A DNA stretch of 64,000 nt from JBNJGB01 sp051747385 (GCA_051747385.1 JBNJGB010000031.1:1-64000); one strand, 5' to 3'; shown: positions 1 through 9,912, counted from the first letter of the stretch. Made by a program: numbers and translations. The notes: generated from the letters alone by a model not told the origin.

Positions 1-52
1 ACAACCCAATGGAGGAGGTTCGACCCCACTTGGTGCTTGACTCCGCTCATGG

Positions 53-96
53 AGGGCAAGGGCAAGGGAGGGCGGTCGACTTTGCGACCGCCCTGG
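53..96 (+). mobile_element. Family A MITE, 3'-end fragment
   Basis: This is a short GGGCAA tract followed by a perfect hairpin (AGGGCGGTCG at 69-78, six-base loop, CGACCGCCCT at 85-94) and CCCTGG. The same 44 bases occur at the right end of the copy at 61359-61505 and, inverted, at the left end of the copy at 63674-63838. The left half of the element is not recognisable here, so this looks like a decayed or truncated copy. It lies 71 bases upstream of bioB, in its leader or promoter region. Bases 1-52 hold no gene that I can see. Confidence 0.65.
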
Positions 97-167
97 GGGG
101 CCGGACGTGGTCCTTGTCTCCCCCGGGCCCCGTCGTCATAATCCGCGCCCCACCGCGAGGCCGAGAC

Positions 168-1118
168 ATGGACACCGACATCCGCCACGACTGGACACCC
201 GAGGAGGTCCAGGCCATCTACGATCGGCCGCTCCTCGAGCTGGTCCACGACGCCCAGCGCGTCCACCGCCGGCACCACGATCCGCGCGCCATCCAGCGCT
301 GCACCCTCCTGTCCATCAAGACGGGGGGCTGTCCGGAGGACTGCGGCTACTGCCCCCAGAGCGCGCGGCACCAGGCGGGCGTGGAGTCGGAGGCGCTGCT
401 GTCCGTGGACCAGGTGCTGGAGACGGCGCGGCGCGCGAAGGACGGCGGGGCCAGCCGCTTCTGCATGGGCGCGGCGTGGCGGAGCGCCAAGCGCGGCGAG
501 CAGTTCGACCGCGTGCTGGAGATGGTCCGGGGCATCCGCGACCTGGGCATGGAGGCCTGCGCGACCCTGGGGATGCTGGACGCGGACCAGGCCCGGGCGC
601 TCCGCGAGGCCGGCCTGACGTCCTACAACCACAACCTGGACACGTCGGCCGACCACTACGACTCCATCATCTCCACGCGTCGCTACGACGACCGCCTGCG
701 TACGCTGGAGCACGTCCGCGAGGCCGGGATCCGCACCTGCTGCGGCGGGATCGTCGGCATGGGCGAGACCCCCCGGGATCGCTGCGAGATGCTCCGCACC
801 CTGGCGGCCTTCGACCCGCACCCGGAGTCGGTGCCCGTCAACCAGCTCGTGCGGGTGCCGGGCACGCCCCTCGAGGACGCGCCTCCGCCGGACGTCTTCG
901 ACGTGGTGCGCACCATCGCCACGGCGCGGATCCTGATGCCCGCCTCCCGCGTCCGCCTCGCCGCGGGCCGCCGGGGCCTCACCCGCGAGGGCCAGGCCAT
1001 GTGCTTCCTGGCGGGCGCCAACTCGATCTTCTTCGGCGATCAGCTCCTCACCACGCCGAACCCGGACGAGGACGACGACGTGACGCTCCTCCGGGATCTG
1101 GGGCTGGCGACGGCGTGA
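168..1118 (+). CDS. bioB: Biotin synthase
   Basis: Radical SAM enzyme that inserts sulfur into dethiobiotin, the last step of biotin synthesis; cytosolic. The protein is 316 residues, the usual family length. The radical SAM cluster motif C55-x3-C59-x2-C62 (CPEDCGYC) is in the context TGGCPEDCGYCPQS typical of BioB. The open frame extends further upstream to base 9, but that extension would run through the family A repeat and has no family resemblance, so the ATG at 168 (MDTDIRHDW) is chosen. It is the first gene of a bioB-bioF-bioD operon: its TGA overlaps the GTG of bioF. No bioA or bioC is in the window, so the rest of the pathway must lie elsewhere. Confidence 0.97.
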   Translation: MDTDIRHDWTPEEVQAIYDRPLLELVHDAQRVHRRHHDPRAIQRCTLLSIKTGGCPEDCGYCPQSARHQAGVESEALLSVDQVLETARRAKDGGASRFCMGAAWRSAKRGEQFDRVLEMVRGIRDLGMEACATLGMLDADQARALREAGLTSYNHNLDTSADHYDSIISTRRYDDRLRTLEHVREAGIRTCCGGIVGMGETPRDRCEMLRTLAAFDPHPESVPVNQLVRVPGTPLEDAPPPDVFDVVRTIATARILMPASRVRLAAGRRGLTREGQAMCFLAGANSIFFGDQLLTTPNPDEDDDVTLLRDLGLATA

Positions 1119-2269
1119 GCGAGGCGCTCGATCGGCTGCAGGAGGAGCTCGCGGAGGGCCTCCGTGCGCGCCGCGAGGCCGGGCTCTACCGGGAGCCGGA
1201 GCTGCCGGACGGGGTCGACCTGACCTCGAACGACTACCTGGGCTACGCGGACGACCCGACCCTCGCCGCCGCGGCCGCGGACACCCTGACCACGCACGGG
1301 GCGGGCGCCGGGGCCTCGCGGCTGCTCCGCGGGCACACGCCCCTGGCCGAGGAGCTGGAGGCCCGCCTGGCGGACCTGTCCGGGCGGGAGGCCGCCCTGC
1401 TCTTCTCGTCGGGATACCAGGCCAACGCCGGCGTCATCCCGGCGCTCGTGGGGCGGGGGGACGTCGTCTTCTCGGACGCCCTGAACCACGCCAGCCTCAT
1501 CGACGGCATCCGCCTGTCGCGCGCGGAGCGCGTCGTCATCCCGCACCAGGACCTGGACTTCCTGGAGCGGGCGCTGAAGCGGACCGAGGGGCGGCGACGC
1601 CTCGTCGTCACCGAGAGCATCTTCTCCATGGACGGCGATCTGACGCCTCTGGAGGATGTCTGCGAGCTGGCCGAGCGCCACGGCGCCGTCGTGATGGTGG
1701 ACGAGGCCCACTCCACGGGCCTTTACGGCGGGCGTGGCTCCGGCCGCGTGGAGGCCCTCGGCCTGTCGGACCGGGTCCTGTGCACCATGCACACGGGCGG
1801 CAAGGCCCTGGGCGTCGGCGGCGCCTGGGTGGCGGCGGATCGGGTCGTCGTGGAGCACCTGATCAACCACTGCCGCTCGTTCATCTACTCCACGGCGCCG
1901 GTGACGGGCCTGGTCGCCGGCCTCCTGGCGGCCCTCGATCGCCTGGCCTGGGACGAGGAGACGGTCCGCGACCTGCACCGCAAGGCGGATCGGCTCCGGC
2001 GGAGGCTCCGCCGCGCCGACCTGGACCTCCTGGACAGCGAGTCGGCCATCGTCCCCGTAGTGCTCGGGGCCACGGAGCGCACCATGGCCGTGGCCCGTTC
2101 CCTGCGGGAGGCGGGCTTCGACGTGCGGGGCGTGCGACCGCCGACCGTGCCCCAGGGCGCGGCCCGCCTCCGCGTGACCGTGCGCGCCCCGGTGCCCGAG
2201 CCGGATCTGGACCGCTTCGCAGACGTGCTCCTGGACGTCCTGCATCGCGACGGCGAGACCGCGGCATGA
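1115..2269 (+). CDS. bioF: 8-amino-7-oxononanoate synthase
   Basis: PLP-dependent alpha-oxoamine synthase that condenses pimeloyl-ACP or pimeloyl-CoA with L-alanine. It is 384 residues, normal for BioF. Family features are the N-terminal SNDYLGYA segment, GAGASRLLRG, the VDEAHSTG motif and the PLP lysine K230 in HTGGKALGVGG. The GTG start overlaps the bioB stop (GTGA) and the stop overlaps the bioD start (ATGA), so all three bio genes are translationally coupled. The open frame runs much further upstream in another reading frame of bioB; that part is an out-of-frame shadow. Confidence 0.96.
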   Translation: MSEALDRLQEELAEGLRARREAGLYREPELPDGVDLTSNDYLGYADDPTLAAAAADTLTTHGAGAGASRLLRGHTPLAEELEARLADLSGREAALLFSSGYQANAGVIPALVGRGDVVFSDALNHASLIDGIRLSRAERVVIPHQDLDFLERALKRTEGRRRLVVTESIFSMDGDLTPLEDVCELAERHGAVVMVDEAHSTGLYGGRGSGRVEALGLSDRVLCTMHTGGKALGVGGAWVAADRVVVEHLINHCRSFIYSTAPVTGLVAGLLAALDRLAWDEETVRDLHRKADRLRRRLRRADLDLLDSESAIVPVVLGATERTMAVARSLREAGFDVRGVRPPTVPQGAARLRVTVRAPVPEPDLDRFADVLLDVLHRDGETAA

Positions 2270-2925
2270 GGGGCGTGTTCGTCGTCGGCACGGACACGGG
2301 CGTCGGGAAGACCGTCCTGTCCGCCCTGCTCATGGCCGGCGCCCCCGACCAGGTCGTCTACTGGAAGCCCGTGCAGACGGGCACCGACGAGGACGACGAC
2401 ACCGCCGCCGTCCGCACCCTCGCGGGGCTCCCCGACCGCCGCGTCGTCGACGAGGGCGCCCGCCACCGGCTGCCGGCGTCGCCCCACCACGCCGCCGCCG
2501 AGGAGGGAGAGGAGATCACCCTCGAGCCGCTCGCCGACATCGCCCGGCGTCACGACAGGCCCGGTCGCGCCTGGGTCGTGGAGGGCGCCGGGGGCCTGAT
2601 GGTGCCCCTGAGCCCCACGCTCCTCCTGCCGGACCTCGTGCGGACCCTGGGGCTCCCCGTGGTCGTGGCGGCGCGGACCCGCCTCGGGACCATCAACCAC
2701 ACGCTCCTCACGGTGCGCCAGTGCCGACGGGAGGGCCTCGACGTCCTCGGGATCGTGCTGCTGGGAGAGCCCGACGCGGCCGGCCGCTCGGGCATCGCCG
2801 ACCACGCCGGCGTCCCCATCCTCGCCGACGTGCCGCGGATGACGCCCCTGGAGCCCGCCGCCGTGCGCCGACACGCCTCGGCCCTGCACGACGCCCCCGC
2901 CATCCGCCGCGCGCTTCACGGGTGA
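2266..2925 (+). CDS. bioD: Dethiobiotin synthetase
   Basis: ATP-dependent carboxylase that closes the ureido ring of dethiobiotin from 7,8-diaminopelargonate and CO2. It is 219 residues. The family P-loop GTDTGVGKT is at residues 8-16, followed by YWKPVQTG (substrate lysine region) and the VEGAGGLMVPL motif. The ATG overlaps the bioF stop. It closes the biotin block: bioB supplies the next enzyme and bioF the earlier one, while the transaminase BioA is absent from the window. Confidence 0.96.
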   Translation: MRGVFVVGTDTGVGKTVLSALLMAGAPDQVVYWKPVQTGTDEDDDTAAVRTLAGLPDRRVVDEGARHRLPASPHHAAAEEGEEITLEPLADIARRHDRPGRAWVVEGAGGLMVPLSPTLLLPDLVRTLGLPVVVAARTRLGTINHTLLTVRQCRREGLDVLGIVLLGEPDAAGRSGIADHAGVPILADVPRMTPLEPAAVRRHASALHDAPAIRRALHG

Positions 2926-2932
2926 GGTGTCC

Positions 2933-3571
2933 ATGTCGCCCGAGCCCCACACCACACGCGCCGCTGCCCGGGCCCACTTCGGCCTCCGGATCGCCCACGT
3001 GGCGCTCACCGTCTGGGCGCCGCTCCAGCTCCTCCTGCTGATCACCCTCCTGCTCTCCGTGGAGCTGGAGGCCCCGGCGGCCGTGCTGGGTCTGTACGCC
3101 GGCGTCACGCTGTCGTGGGTGGCCCTGGCGGCCTGGGCGGTCGGCCTGGGCACCTGCGCGGCCGCGGCCATCCGACCCGCCGCGCGCGTCGCCGCCGCCG
3201 GCGGCGCCCTGGGTGCCGTGGTCTACGTGATCACGAGCGTCCTGGCCTGGGAGCCGCTTTCCCTGGCCGTCACGCTCGCCTCCGTGCCCGGCGTCGCCCT
3301 GCTCGCGGACCCGGGACGCATGCCGGAGGCCGTCCGGCGGTCGGCGCGCCACACCCTGGGCGCCCTCGTCGGACTGGGGGCCCTGGGCGTCGCCACGCGG
3401 GCCCTCGACGCCTCCAGCCTGCCGGGCCTGGCGGCCGCCGCCCGCGGACTCCTCGGGGTGGGCGCCGTGCTGGGCTGGCTGCTCCTGCTCCGCACGGTCC
3501 GGGGCGTCCGCGTGGCCTTCGGTCTCGGCGCGGGCGTCCGGGAACGCTTCGACGCCCGCGGCCCCCGCTGA
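2933..3571 (+). CDS. Small integral membrane protein, unknown function
   Basis: A protein of about 212 residues with hydrophobic stretches consistent with four to six membrane helices (for example WAPLQLLLLITLLL, LYAGVTLSWVALAAWAVGLG and LGVGAVLGWLLLL) and an Arg-rich C terminus. I do not recognise a family. The ATG at 2933 is preferred over the GTG at 2927 because GGTGAGG lies five bases upstream. It starts eight bases after bioD and probably belongs to the bio operon; a link to biotin uptake or precursor supply is only guilt by association. Confidence 0.75.
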   Translation: MSPEPHTTRAAARAHFGLRIAHVALTVWAPLQLLLLITLLLSVELEAPAAVLGLYAGVTLSWVALAAWAVGLGTCAAAAIRPAARVAAAGGALGAVVYVITSVLAWEPLSLAVTLASVPGVALLADPGRMPEAVRRSARHTLGALVGLGALGVATRALDASSLPGLAAAARGLLGVGAVLGWLLLLRTVRGVRVAFGLGAGVRERFDARGPR

Positions 3572-3785
3572 TCGGGAACCGGGCCTCGTCGACCGGGAAC
3601 GAAGGGTGCGGGCCACCCCCGACCGCGCACCGGAACCACCGCGCGATCGCCGGATCCGGGAGGGAAGTGGACCCGGCGACCAAGAACCGGAGCGTGTCGG
3701 GAGCGACCCGCCGGCGAGGGCGAAGCCTCGCACGGCTGGTTTCGCTGCAAGAGCGAGACCAAGATTCCGCGCGGACCTCGCCGGC

Positions 3786-3808
3786 CCGATAAGGTCGCGC
3801 ATTATCGG
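3786..3808. repeat. Dyad CCGATAA-N9-TTATCGG
   Basis: A perfect 7-bp inverted repeat with a 9-base spacer lies in the 346-base convergent gap 3572-3917. It could be a weak hairpin or a protein binding site. No other gene is seen in this gap; the short open frames there have no family features. Confidence 0.35.
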
Positions 3809-3861
3809 CGGCTTGGAGTGGAGAGCGCAGGCGTCCTCGCCCCGCGATCCGCCCGAGCGGA

Positions 3862-3900
3862 CGTCTCACGATGTCGCGAGAGTTGCAACACCGTGAGACG
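3862..3900 (-). terminator. Candidate terminator hairpin of the lectin gene
   Basis: A perfect 9-bp inverted repeat, CGTCTCACG (3862-3870) and CGTGAGACG (3892-3900), encloses a 21-base loop that itself holds the palindromes TCGCGA and GTTGCAAC. It begins 18 bases beyond the stop codon of the minus-strand gene ending at 3918, a natural place for its terminator. There is no clear U-tract, so a factor-dependent or protein-binding role is also possible. Confidence 0.4.
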
Positions 3901-3917
3901 CCCTGGGCGACGTCGAG

Positions 3918-6900
3918 CTAGTCGGCCTCGCAGGCGTCGCCGACGCCGTCTTCGTCCGCGTCCGCCTGGCCCGGGTTCCAGACGAAGGCGCAGTTGTCGC
4001 ACGCGTCTCCGCCGTCGGGGGGCGGAAGCTCGCAGTAGAAGGGCATCTCCTGCTCGCAGCCGGCGTCGTTCCACGTGCCCGTGGGCTGGAGGCTCGTGCA
4101 GTCCTCCCCGTTCAGGTCGTTGGGCTCGTCGAGGCCCCAGTTCGTGTAGGTGACCGGGCTGCCGTCGGTCCAGACGAAGGTGCCCTCGGAGGCGCGGTCG
4201 TTGAACCCGATCCAGGGGCTCACGAGCTGGGCCGTGGCGAAGTCCGCGAAGAGGGCGTTCTCGTCGGCGTCGGCGACGCTCGCGAGGTGGCCGCCGAGGC
4301 CACGGCACAGCTCCTGCGCGTCGAGCCACGCGAGCGCGTCGGAGAAGAGCAGATACTCTCCGCTGTCCCCGGCGAGCGGCTGGGCGCCAAGCTCGGCGGC
4401 GCAGGTCTCCGTGGTCCCGCACAGCCAGCGCGGCCGGTCGTGATCGGCCTGGTCCGGATCCGGCACCTCGAGGCACACGTCGCAGGCGTCGGGCACGCCG
4501 TCCTCGTCCACGTCGGCGGTGGGATGCTCGGCGAGGCGCGGGCACACGTCGCAGGCGTCTCCCACGCCGTCCTCGTCCACGTCCGCCTGGTCGGGGTTCG
4601 GGACGGCCGGGCAGTTGTCGCACGCGTCCCCGCCGTCGGGGGGCGCGGCTTCGCAGAGGAACACCTGGGTCGTCTCGCAGCCGATGTCGTTCCACCCGGT
4701 GGTGGCGCGAAGCTCGGCGCAGTCCTCGCCGCCGCTGTCGTTGGGCTCGCCGCTGGCCCACCCGGTGTACTCGAACGGGGAGCCGTCGACCCAGGCGAAC
4801 TCGCCCTCGGACAGGACGTCGTGGGCGCCGATCCAGACGCGGTCGATCCCCAGGTCGGTGATCACGTCGGCGAGGAGCGCGTCGTCCTCCATGCTCTCGA
4901 CGCTGGCGAGCTCGGTGCCCAGGTTCTGGCAGAAGGACTGGGCGGCCGTCCAGGACAGGGGCTGCGTCACGAGCAGGTAGTCGTCCTCCACCCCCACGAT
5001 GGGCTCGGACGGCAACGTCTCGGCGCACTCGGCCGCGGTGCCGCACGAGAAGCCGCCAGCGTCGGTGTCCACCTGGTCCGCGTTGGCCGTGTCCGGGCAG
5101 TTGTCCAGGAGATCACAGACGAAGTCCCCGTCGGCGTCGTCCGGGACGCTGCCGGCGTCCAGGGGATCCGTGCCGCACTCCACCTCGTGGGCGTCGGCGT
5201 AGCCGTCCTCGTCGTCGTCCTCGTCGCAGGCGTCCCCGAAGCCGTCCCCGTCGAAGTCGAGCTGCTCGGGGTTCCACACCTCCGGGCAGTTGTCGCAGGC
5301 GTCGCCGGGATCGGGCGGCGGGTTCTCGCAGACGAAGCGATGCGTCACGGCGCAGTCCCTATCGTTCCATCCGCCGGCCGATCCGAGCTCCACGCAGTCC
5401 TCGCCGTCGAGGTCGTTGGGCTCGCCCTGGTTCCAGAACGTCACGGGCAGCGGCTCGAAGCTGACCCAGCCGAAGGAGCCCTCCATGATCCGGTCGGTGA
5501 GGCCGATCCAGACCGCCTCGCCGGGCTCGACGGCCGACGCCAGGCCCTCGACCATGGCGAAGTGCTCGGCGGGGCTCGTGACCGTGGCGAGGTCCCCACC
5601 CAGGTCCTGGCAGGCCGCGCGGGCGTCCTCCCAGCTCAGCTCCGCGTCCATCAGGAGGAAGTCCGACGTGCCGAACGAGAAGCCCGCGGCCACGTCGGGC
5701 CGCTCCGCGCAGTCCCCGGCGGTCCCGCAGCCCAGCAGCGGGCGGTCTACGTCGAGCTGATCCGGGTCCTCCGTGTCCGGGCACACGTCGAGGAGGTCGC
5801 AGACCATGTCGCCGTCGGCGTCGGCCGGCATGTCCGCCGCGTCATCCGGCGCCGTGCCGCAGGCGATCTCGTCGTCGTTCGACCAGCCGTCTCCGTCCAC
5901 GTCGTCGTCGCAGGCGTCCCCGACGCCGTCGCCGTCCAGGTCCGCCTGGTCCGGGTCCGCGACCTCGGGGCACACGTCCACGCCGTCGCAGACGCCGTCC
6001 TCGTCCCCGTCGGTGGGCACGCTCCCCGCGTCCAGCGGATCCGAGCCGCACGCGTCCTCCTCCGAGTCGGTCCAGCCGTCCCCGTCGTCGTCCTCGTCCA
6101 ACGCGTCGCACGTGCCGTCCGTGTCCGTGTCCGTCGGCACGCTNNNNNNNNNNNNNNNNNNNNNNNNNNNNNNNNNNNNNNNNNNNNNNNNNNNNNNNNN
6201 NNNNNNNNNNNNNNNNNNNNNNNNNNNNNNNNNNNNNNNNNNNGCCGCACGCGTCCTCCTCCGAGTCGGTCCAGCCGTCCCCGTCGTCGTCCTCGTCCAA
6301 CGCGTCGCACGTGCCGTCCGTGTCCGTGTCCGTCGGCACGCTCGCCGCGTCCAGCGGGTCCGTCCCGCACGCGTCCTCCTCCGAGTCGGTCCAGCCGTCC
6401 CCGTCGTCGTCCTCGTCCAACGCGTCGCACGTGCCGTCCGTGTCCGTGTCCGTCGGCACGCTGGCACCGTCCTGCGGGTCCGTCCCGCAGGCGTCCTCCT
6501 CGTCGTCCGTCCAGCCGTCCCCGTCGTCGTCCTCGTCCACGGCGTCGCACGTCCCGTCCGTGTCCGTGTCCGTCGGCACGCTCGCCGCGTCCAGCGGGTC
6601 CGTCCCGCACGCCTCCTCGTCCGCGTCCGTCCAGCCGTCCCCGTCGTCGTCCTCGTCCACGGCGTCGCACGTCCCGTCCGCGTCCGTGTCCGTCGGCACG
6701 CTGGCGCCGTCCTGCGGGTCGGTGCCGCACTCGACCTCGTCCACGTCCGTCCAGCCGTCGGCGTCGTCGTCGTCGTCCAGCGGATCACAGATGCCGTCCC
6801 CGTCGAAGTCCGCGGGCACGCTGGCGTCGTCGAGCGGGTCCGTCCCGCAGGCGTCCTCCTCGTCGTCGGTCCAGCCGTCCCCGTCGTCGTCCGCGTCGCA

Positions 6901-7788
6901 GACGTCACCCTCGCCGTCCTCGTCCAGGTCGGCCTGGTCGGGGTTCGCCGTCTCCGGGCAGTTGTCCAGCGCGTCGCAGGCGCCGTCCTCGTCGGCGTCG
7001 GCAGGGACGCTGTCTGCGTCCAGGGGATCCGTGCCACACGCCGTCTCCTGCTCGTCGGACCAGCCGTCTCCGTCGGTGTCGTCCTCGCAGGCGTCGCCCA
7101 GGCCGTCCTCGTCGGTGTCGACCTGGTCGGGGTTCGCCGTCTCCGGGCAGTTGTCCAGCGTATCGCAGACGCCGTCCTCGTCCGTGTCCGCGGGGACGCT
7201 GTCTGCGTCCAGGGGATCCGTGCCGCAGGCGTCCTCCTCGTCGTCCGTCCACCCGTCGGCGTCGTCGTCCTCGTCGCAGACGTCACCCTCGCCGTCCTCG
7301 TCGGTGTCGACCTGGTCCGGGTTCGCCATCTCCGGGCAGTTGTCCAGCGCGTCGCAGGTGCCGTCCTCGTCGGCGTCGGCCGGGACGCTCTCCGGGTCCA
7401 GCGGATCCGAGCCGCACGCCGTCTCGACGTCGTCGTCGAAGCCGTCGTCGTCCGAGTCGCCGTCACCGACCTCCGCCTCCACGTCCGCGACGTCGGGCTC
7501 CACGTCCGCGACGTCAGGCTCCACGTCCGCGACGTCGGGCTCCACGTCCGCGACGTCAGGCTCCACGTCCGCGACGTCGGGCTCCACGTCCGGTTCGACG
7601 TCAGGCCCGAGATCCTGCTCGACGTCCCCCCCGACGGTGTCCGCGTCCACGGACACGTCGGGGCCCACGTCGGCACCCGGCCCGTCGCCGTCGTCGTCTC
7701 CGCAGGCCGCCAGCGCCGTCACCGCGCCCGCGACCGCCAGCCATCGCACCGTCCGTCCGAAGAGACGCCGCCCGATCCGCTCGCGCAT
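3918..7788 (-). CDS. TSP3-repeat / C-type lectin surface lipoprotein, interrupted by assembly gap
   Basis: Large outer-surface lipoprotein. The ATG at 7788 has AGGGAGGGAG just upstream. A lipoprotein signal ends at lipobox LAAC (C29), followed by an acidic linker with five 21-bp DVEPDVA units (7477-7581). Then comes a long array of calcium-binding thrombospondin type-3 repeats (about 40 residues each, D-x-D-x-DG and CGTDPLDA motifs) and three C-type lectin domains, near 5690-5320, 5020-4655 and 4395-4025, each with WIG and EPND (calcium/sugar site) motifs. Further TSP3 spacers sit between them. The N run 6144-6243 splits the gene: 515 whole codons lie before it and 742 after, both in phase, so the 100-base placeholder creates a false frameshift. 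Likely role: adhesion or glycan binding, inferred from the domains. Confidence 0.88.
6144..6243. other. Assembly gap (100 N) inside a 120-bp tandem repeat array
   Basis: A run of exactly 100 unknown bases, a conventional scaffold placeholder. It lies in the TSP3 region, where units of 120 bp recur (units begin at 6045, 6244, 6364, 6484, 6604, 6724 and 6844). The unit starting at 6045 has 99 bases before the gap, so 21 bases plus a whole number of 120-bp units must be missing. Confidence 0.95.
6244..6964 (-). repeat. 120-bp tandem repeats encoding TSP3 units
   Basis: Direct repeats with a 120-bp period, each encoding one 40-residue unit of the type DACGTDPLDAASVP, then DTDGTCDA, then DEDDDGDGW. 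Neighbouring units are nearly identical at the DNA level, especially those beginning at 6244 and 6364, which suggests recent unequal recombination. The same unit continues on the other side of the N gap at 6045-6143. Confidence 0.85.
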
Positions 7789-7977
7789 GTCTCCCTCCCT
7801 CGCCCCGGGTGGGGTCCGCCACGAAGTTCCGCCCGGACACCGCGGGCTCGCGAGAGCGTCGACGCGGTGCGGGCGCAGTCTCGATGTCGTCGTATGGGAT
7901 CGATGGTGCTCCTCCCGACCGCAGCGCGCAAGGGCAGTACCCTCGCCACCATCGCCCGAACACGATAGGACCGACCC

Positions 7978-9903
7978 ATGCACAGCCCGCGCACCACGCT
8001 CCAGGCCCCCGCACCGCTCCTCCTCGTCGCGCTCCTCGCCGCCTGCGGAGGGGACGATCAGCCGCTCGCCGGGTCTCCGGACACGGTGCAGGACACCGCT
8101 CCGGACGCCGCCCCCGCGCCCACGGGTCCCGACGGCGTTCGGATCGGCGAAGCCGCGTCCCTGCGCCCCGTCGTCCGCCTGGACGGCGCCTGGCTGGGCG
8201 GCGAGGGCTGCGAGGCCGAGGGTGCCGTCGTCCGCTGCCCGGCCGGCGACGCGGGCGCCGTGGTCGCCGAGGTGGCCGGCGCCGAGGTGATCGTCCGCTT
8301 CGAGGCCGCCCGGGACGAGGCCGTGGAGGCCCTGGGTCTCGTGGGGGACGCCGATCTGCCGAACGCCGGCGCCTGGGTCTCGAACGGCTTCCAGTCCTGG
8401 TCCCAGAGCGGCGCGGTGGCCCTCCGCGAGCGCCCTGCAGCGGGGGACCTGGAGGCCGCGCTGGCCGCGCGCGGCGACGAGGAGGTCCTCCGCACGGGCG
8501 AGGCGCTGTCGTGGTGGTGGACCGCGGTCGGCGGCGGCGATCGCACGCTCGCGGCCGCGGCGCTCACGGCCGATCGGCTGCGGTCGTGGGCCCAGGCCTG
8601 GCGCGAGGACGACCGGGTGCACGTCCTGCTGGCCAGCGGCGGCGTCGACGCGCCGCTGGAGGTGAGCGCCGGGGAGACGCTGAGGGGAGAGCGCTGGTGG
8701 GTGGCCGTCTCCGGGGACCAGCGCGCCCTGATCCGGGACCTCGGCGACGCGCTGCCCAGCCGGCGACGAGACGCGCCCGTGGAGGCCGACGCCGGGTGGA
8801 ACTCCTGGTACGACCTCTGGGACGGCGTGGACGAGGAGGCGGTCCGCGCCAACGCGAACCTGGCCCGGCAGGCCCCGGGCGACGCCGTCCCCGCCACCGC
8901 CCGCCCCCTGCGCGTGGTGATCGACGACGGCTGGCAGCGCGGGTGGGGCGACTGGCGACCCAACGAGAAGTTCCCGGCGGGCCTCGACGGGCTGGCCGCC
9001 GATCTCCACGCCGATGGCTTCCGGGTCGGCGTCTGGTTGGCGCCCCTTCTCGTGGAGGCGGACGCCGACCTCGTCGAGGCGCACCCGGAGTGGTTCGTCC
9101 AGGGCGCGACGTGGCGCCACGTCGTCCACGGCGAGATGCGCATCCTGGACCCGACGCATCCCGAGGCGGCCGCGCACCTCGCCGACACCATCTCGCGGGT
9201 CGTCGGGTGGGGCTACGACTTCCTGAAGATCGACTTCCTGTTCGCCGGCACCTTTCCCGGCGGTCGCCACGAGGCCGTGACGGCGATGGAGGCCTACGGC
9301 CGCGCGCTGGAGACCATCCGCGAGGCCGCGGGGCCGGACACGGTGCTCCTGGCGGTCGGCGCGCCGCCCACGCCCACCCTGGAGTACGTGGACGCCTGGC
9401 GCGTGGGGCCCGACATCGCCGTGGAGAGCTTCGGCCCGTCCTGGGTCTTCGTCCCCAACGAGCTTCGGGCCCTGGGCGCGCGGGTGCCATACTGCTTCGC
9501 GACCCTCTGCGACCCGGACCCGCCGATCCTCCGCGAGCTTCCCCGGGAGGAGGTGGAGACGGGCGCCTGGGTGGTCGCGCTCGCCGGCGGAGGCCTCTTC
9601 CTGTCCGACGACCTGCGGGCTCTCCCGGAGGAGCGGCGCACCTGGGGCCTCGGCGACGGGCGCGCCTCGCTCGCGACGGGCGGGGTCCCCGCCGTGCCGG
9701 AGGACCTCCTGCCGGACGACCCGCCCGAGCTGCTGTCCAGCGCCCTCGAGGACCAGTTCGCCGGCCACAGCACCCACGTGGTGCCGCGGATCTGGCGCCT
9801 CCCGGACGGGCGCCGGGTGGCCTTCCACGTCGGGGAGGCGCCGATCACGATCGAGGGGACGGAGGTGCCGGCCCGCGGCGCGCGGATCCTCCCGTCCCGC
9901 TGA
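7978..9903 (+). CDS. GH36-like alpha-galactosidase lipoprotein
   Basis: Predicted glycoside hydrolase of clan GH-D (melibiase/raffinose-synthase type), 641 residues. A lipoprotein signal ends at lipobox LAAC, then an acidic Pro/Ala linker. After an N-terminal beta domain, the (beta/alpha)8 barrel shows WNSWYD, VIDDGWQ, the nucleophile motif FLKID (D419) and the acid/base motif RVGPD (D479), as in family 36. The ATG at 7978 is preceded by AGGA. The gene is divergent from the lectin lipoprotein and the 189-base gap between them should hold both promoters. Likely anchored in the outer membrane or facing the periplasm; the exact substrate is not visible. Confidence 0.85.
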   Translation: MHSPRTTLQAPAPLLLVALLAACGGDDQPLAGSPDTVQDTAPDAAPAPTGPDGVRIGEAASLRPVVRLDGAWLGGEGCEAEGAVVRCPAGDAGAVVAEVAGAEVIVRFEAARDEAVEALGLVGDADLPNAGAWVSNGFQSWSQSGAVALRERPAAGDLEAALAARGDEEVLRTGEALSWWWTAVGGGDRTLAAAALTADRLRSWAQAWREDDRVHVLLASGGVDAPLEVSAGETLRGERWWVAVSGDQRALIRDLGDALPSRRRDAPVEADAGWNSWYDLWDGVDEEAVRANANLARQAPGDAVPATARPLRVVIDDGWQRGWGDWRPNEKFPAGLDGLAADLHADGFRVGVWLAPLLVEADADLVEAHPEWFVQGATWRHVVHGEMRILDPTHPEAAAHLADTISRVVGWGYDFLKIDFLFAGTFPGGRHEAVTAMEAYGRALETIREAAGPDTVLLAVGAPPTPTLEYVDAWRVGPDIAVESFGPSWVFVPNELRALGARVPYCFATLCDPDPPILRELPREEVETGAWVVALAGGGLFLSDDLRALPEERRTWGLGDGRASLATGGVPAVPEDLLPDDPPELLSSALEDQFAGHSTHVVPRIWRLPDGRRVAFHVGEAPITIEGTEVPARGARILPSR

Positions 9904-9912
9904 ACGCCGGAC

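Noticed and set aside
7477..7581. 21-bp direct repeats considered as a CRISPR array
   Set aside because: There are no spacers between repeats; they are contiguous coding units of DVEPDVA within a lipoprotein linker.
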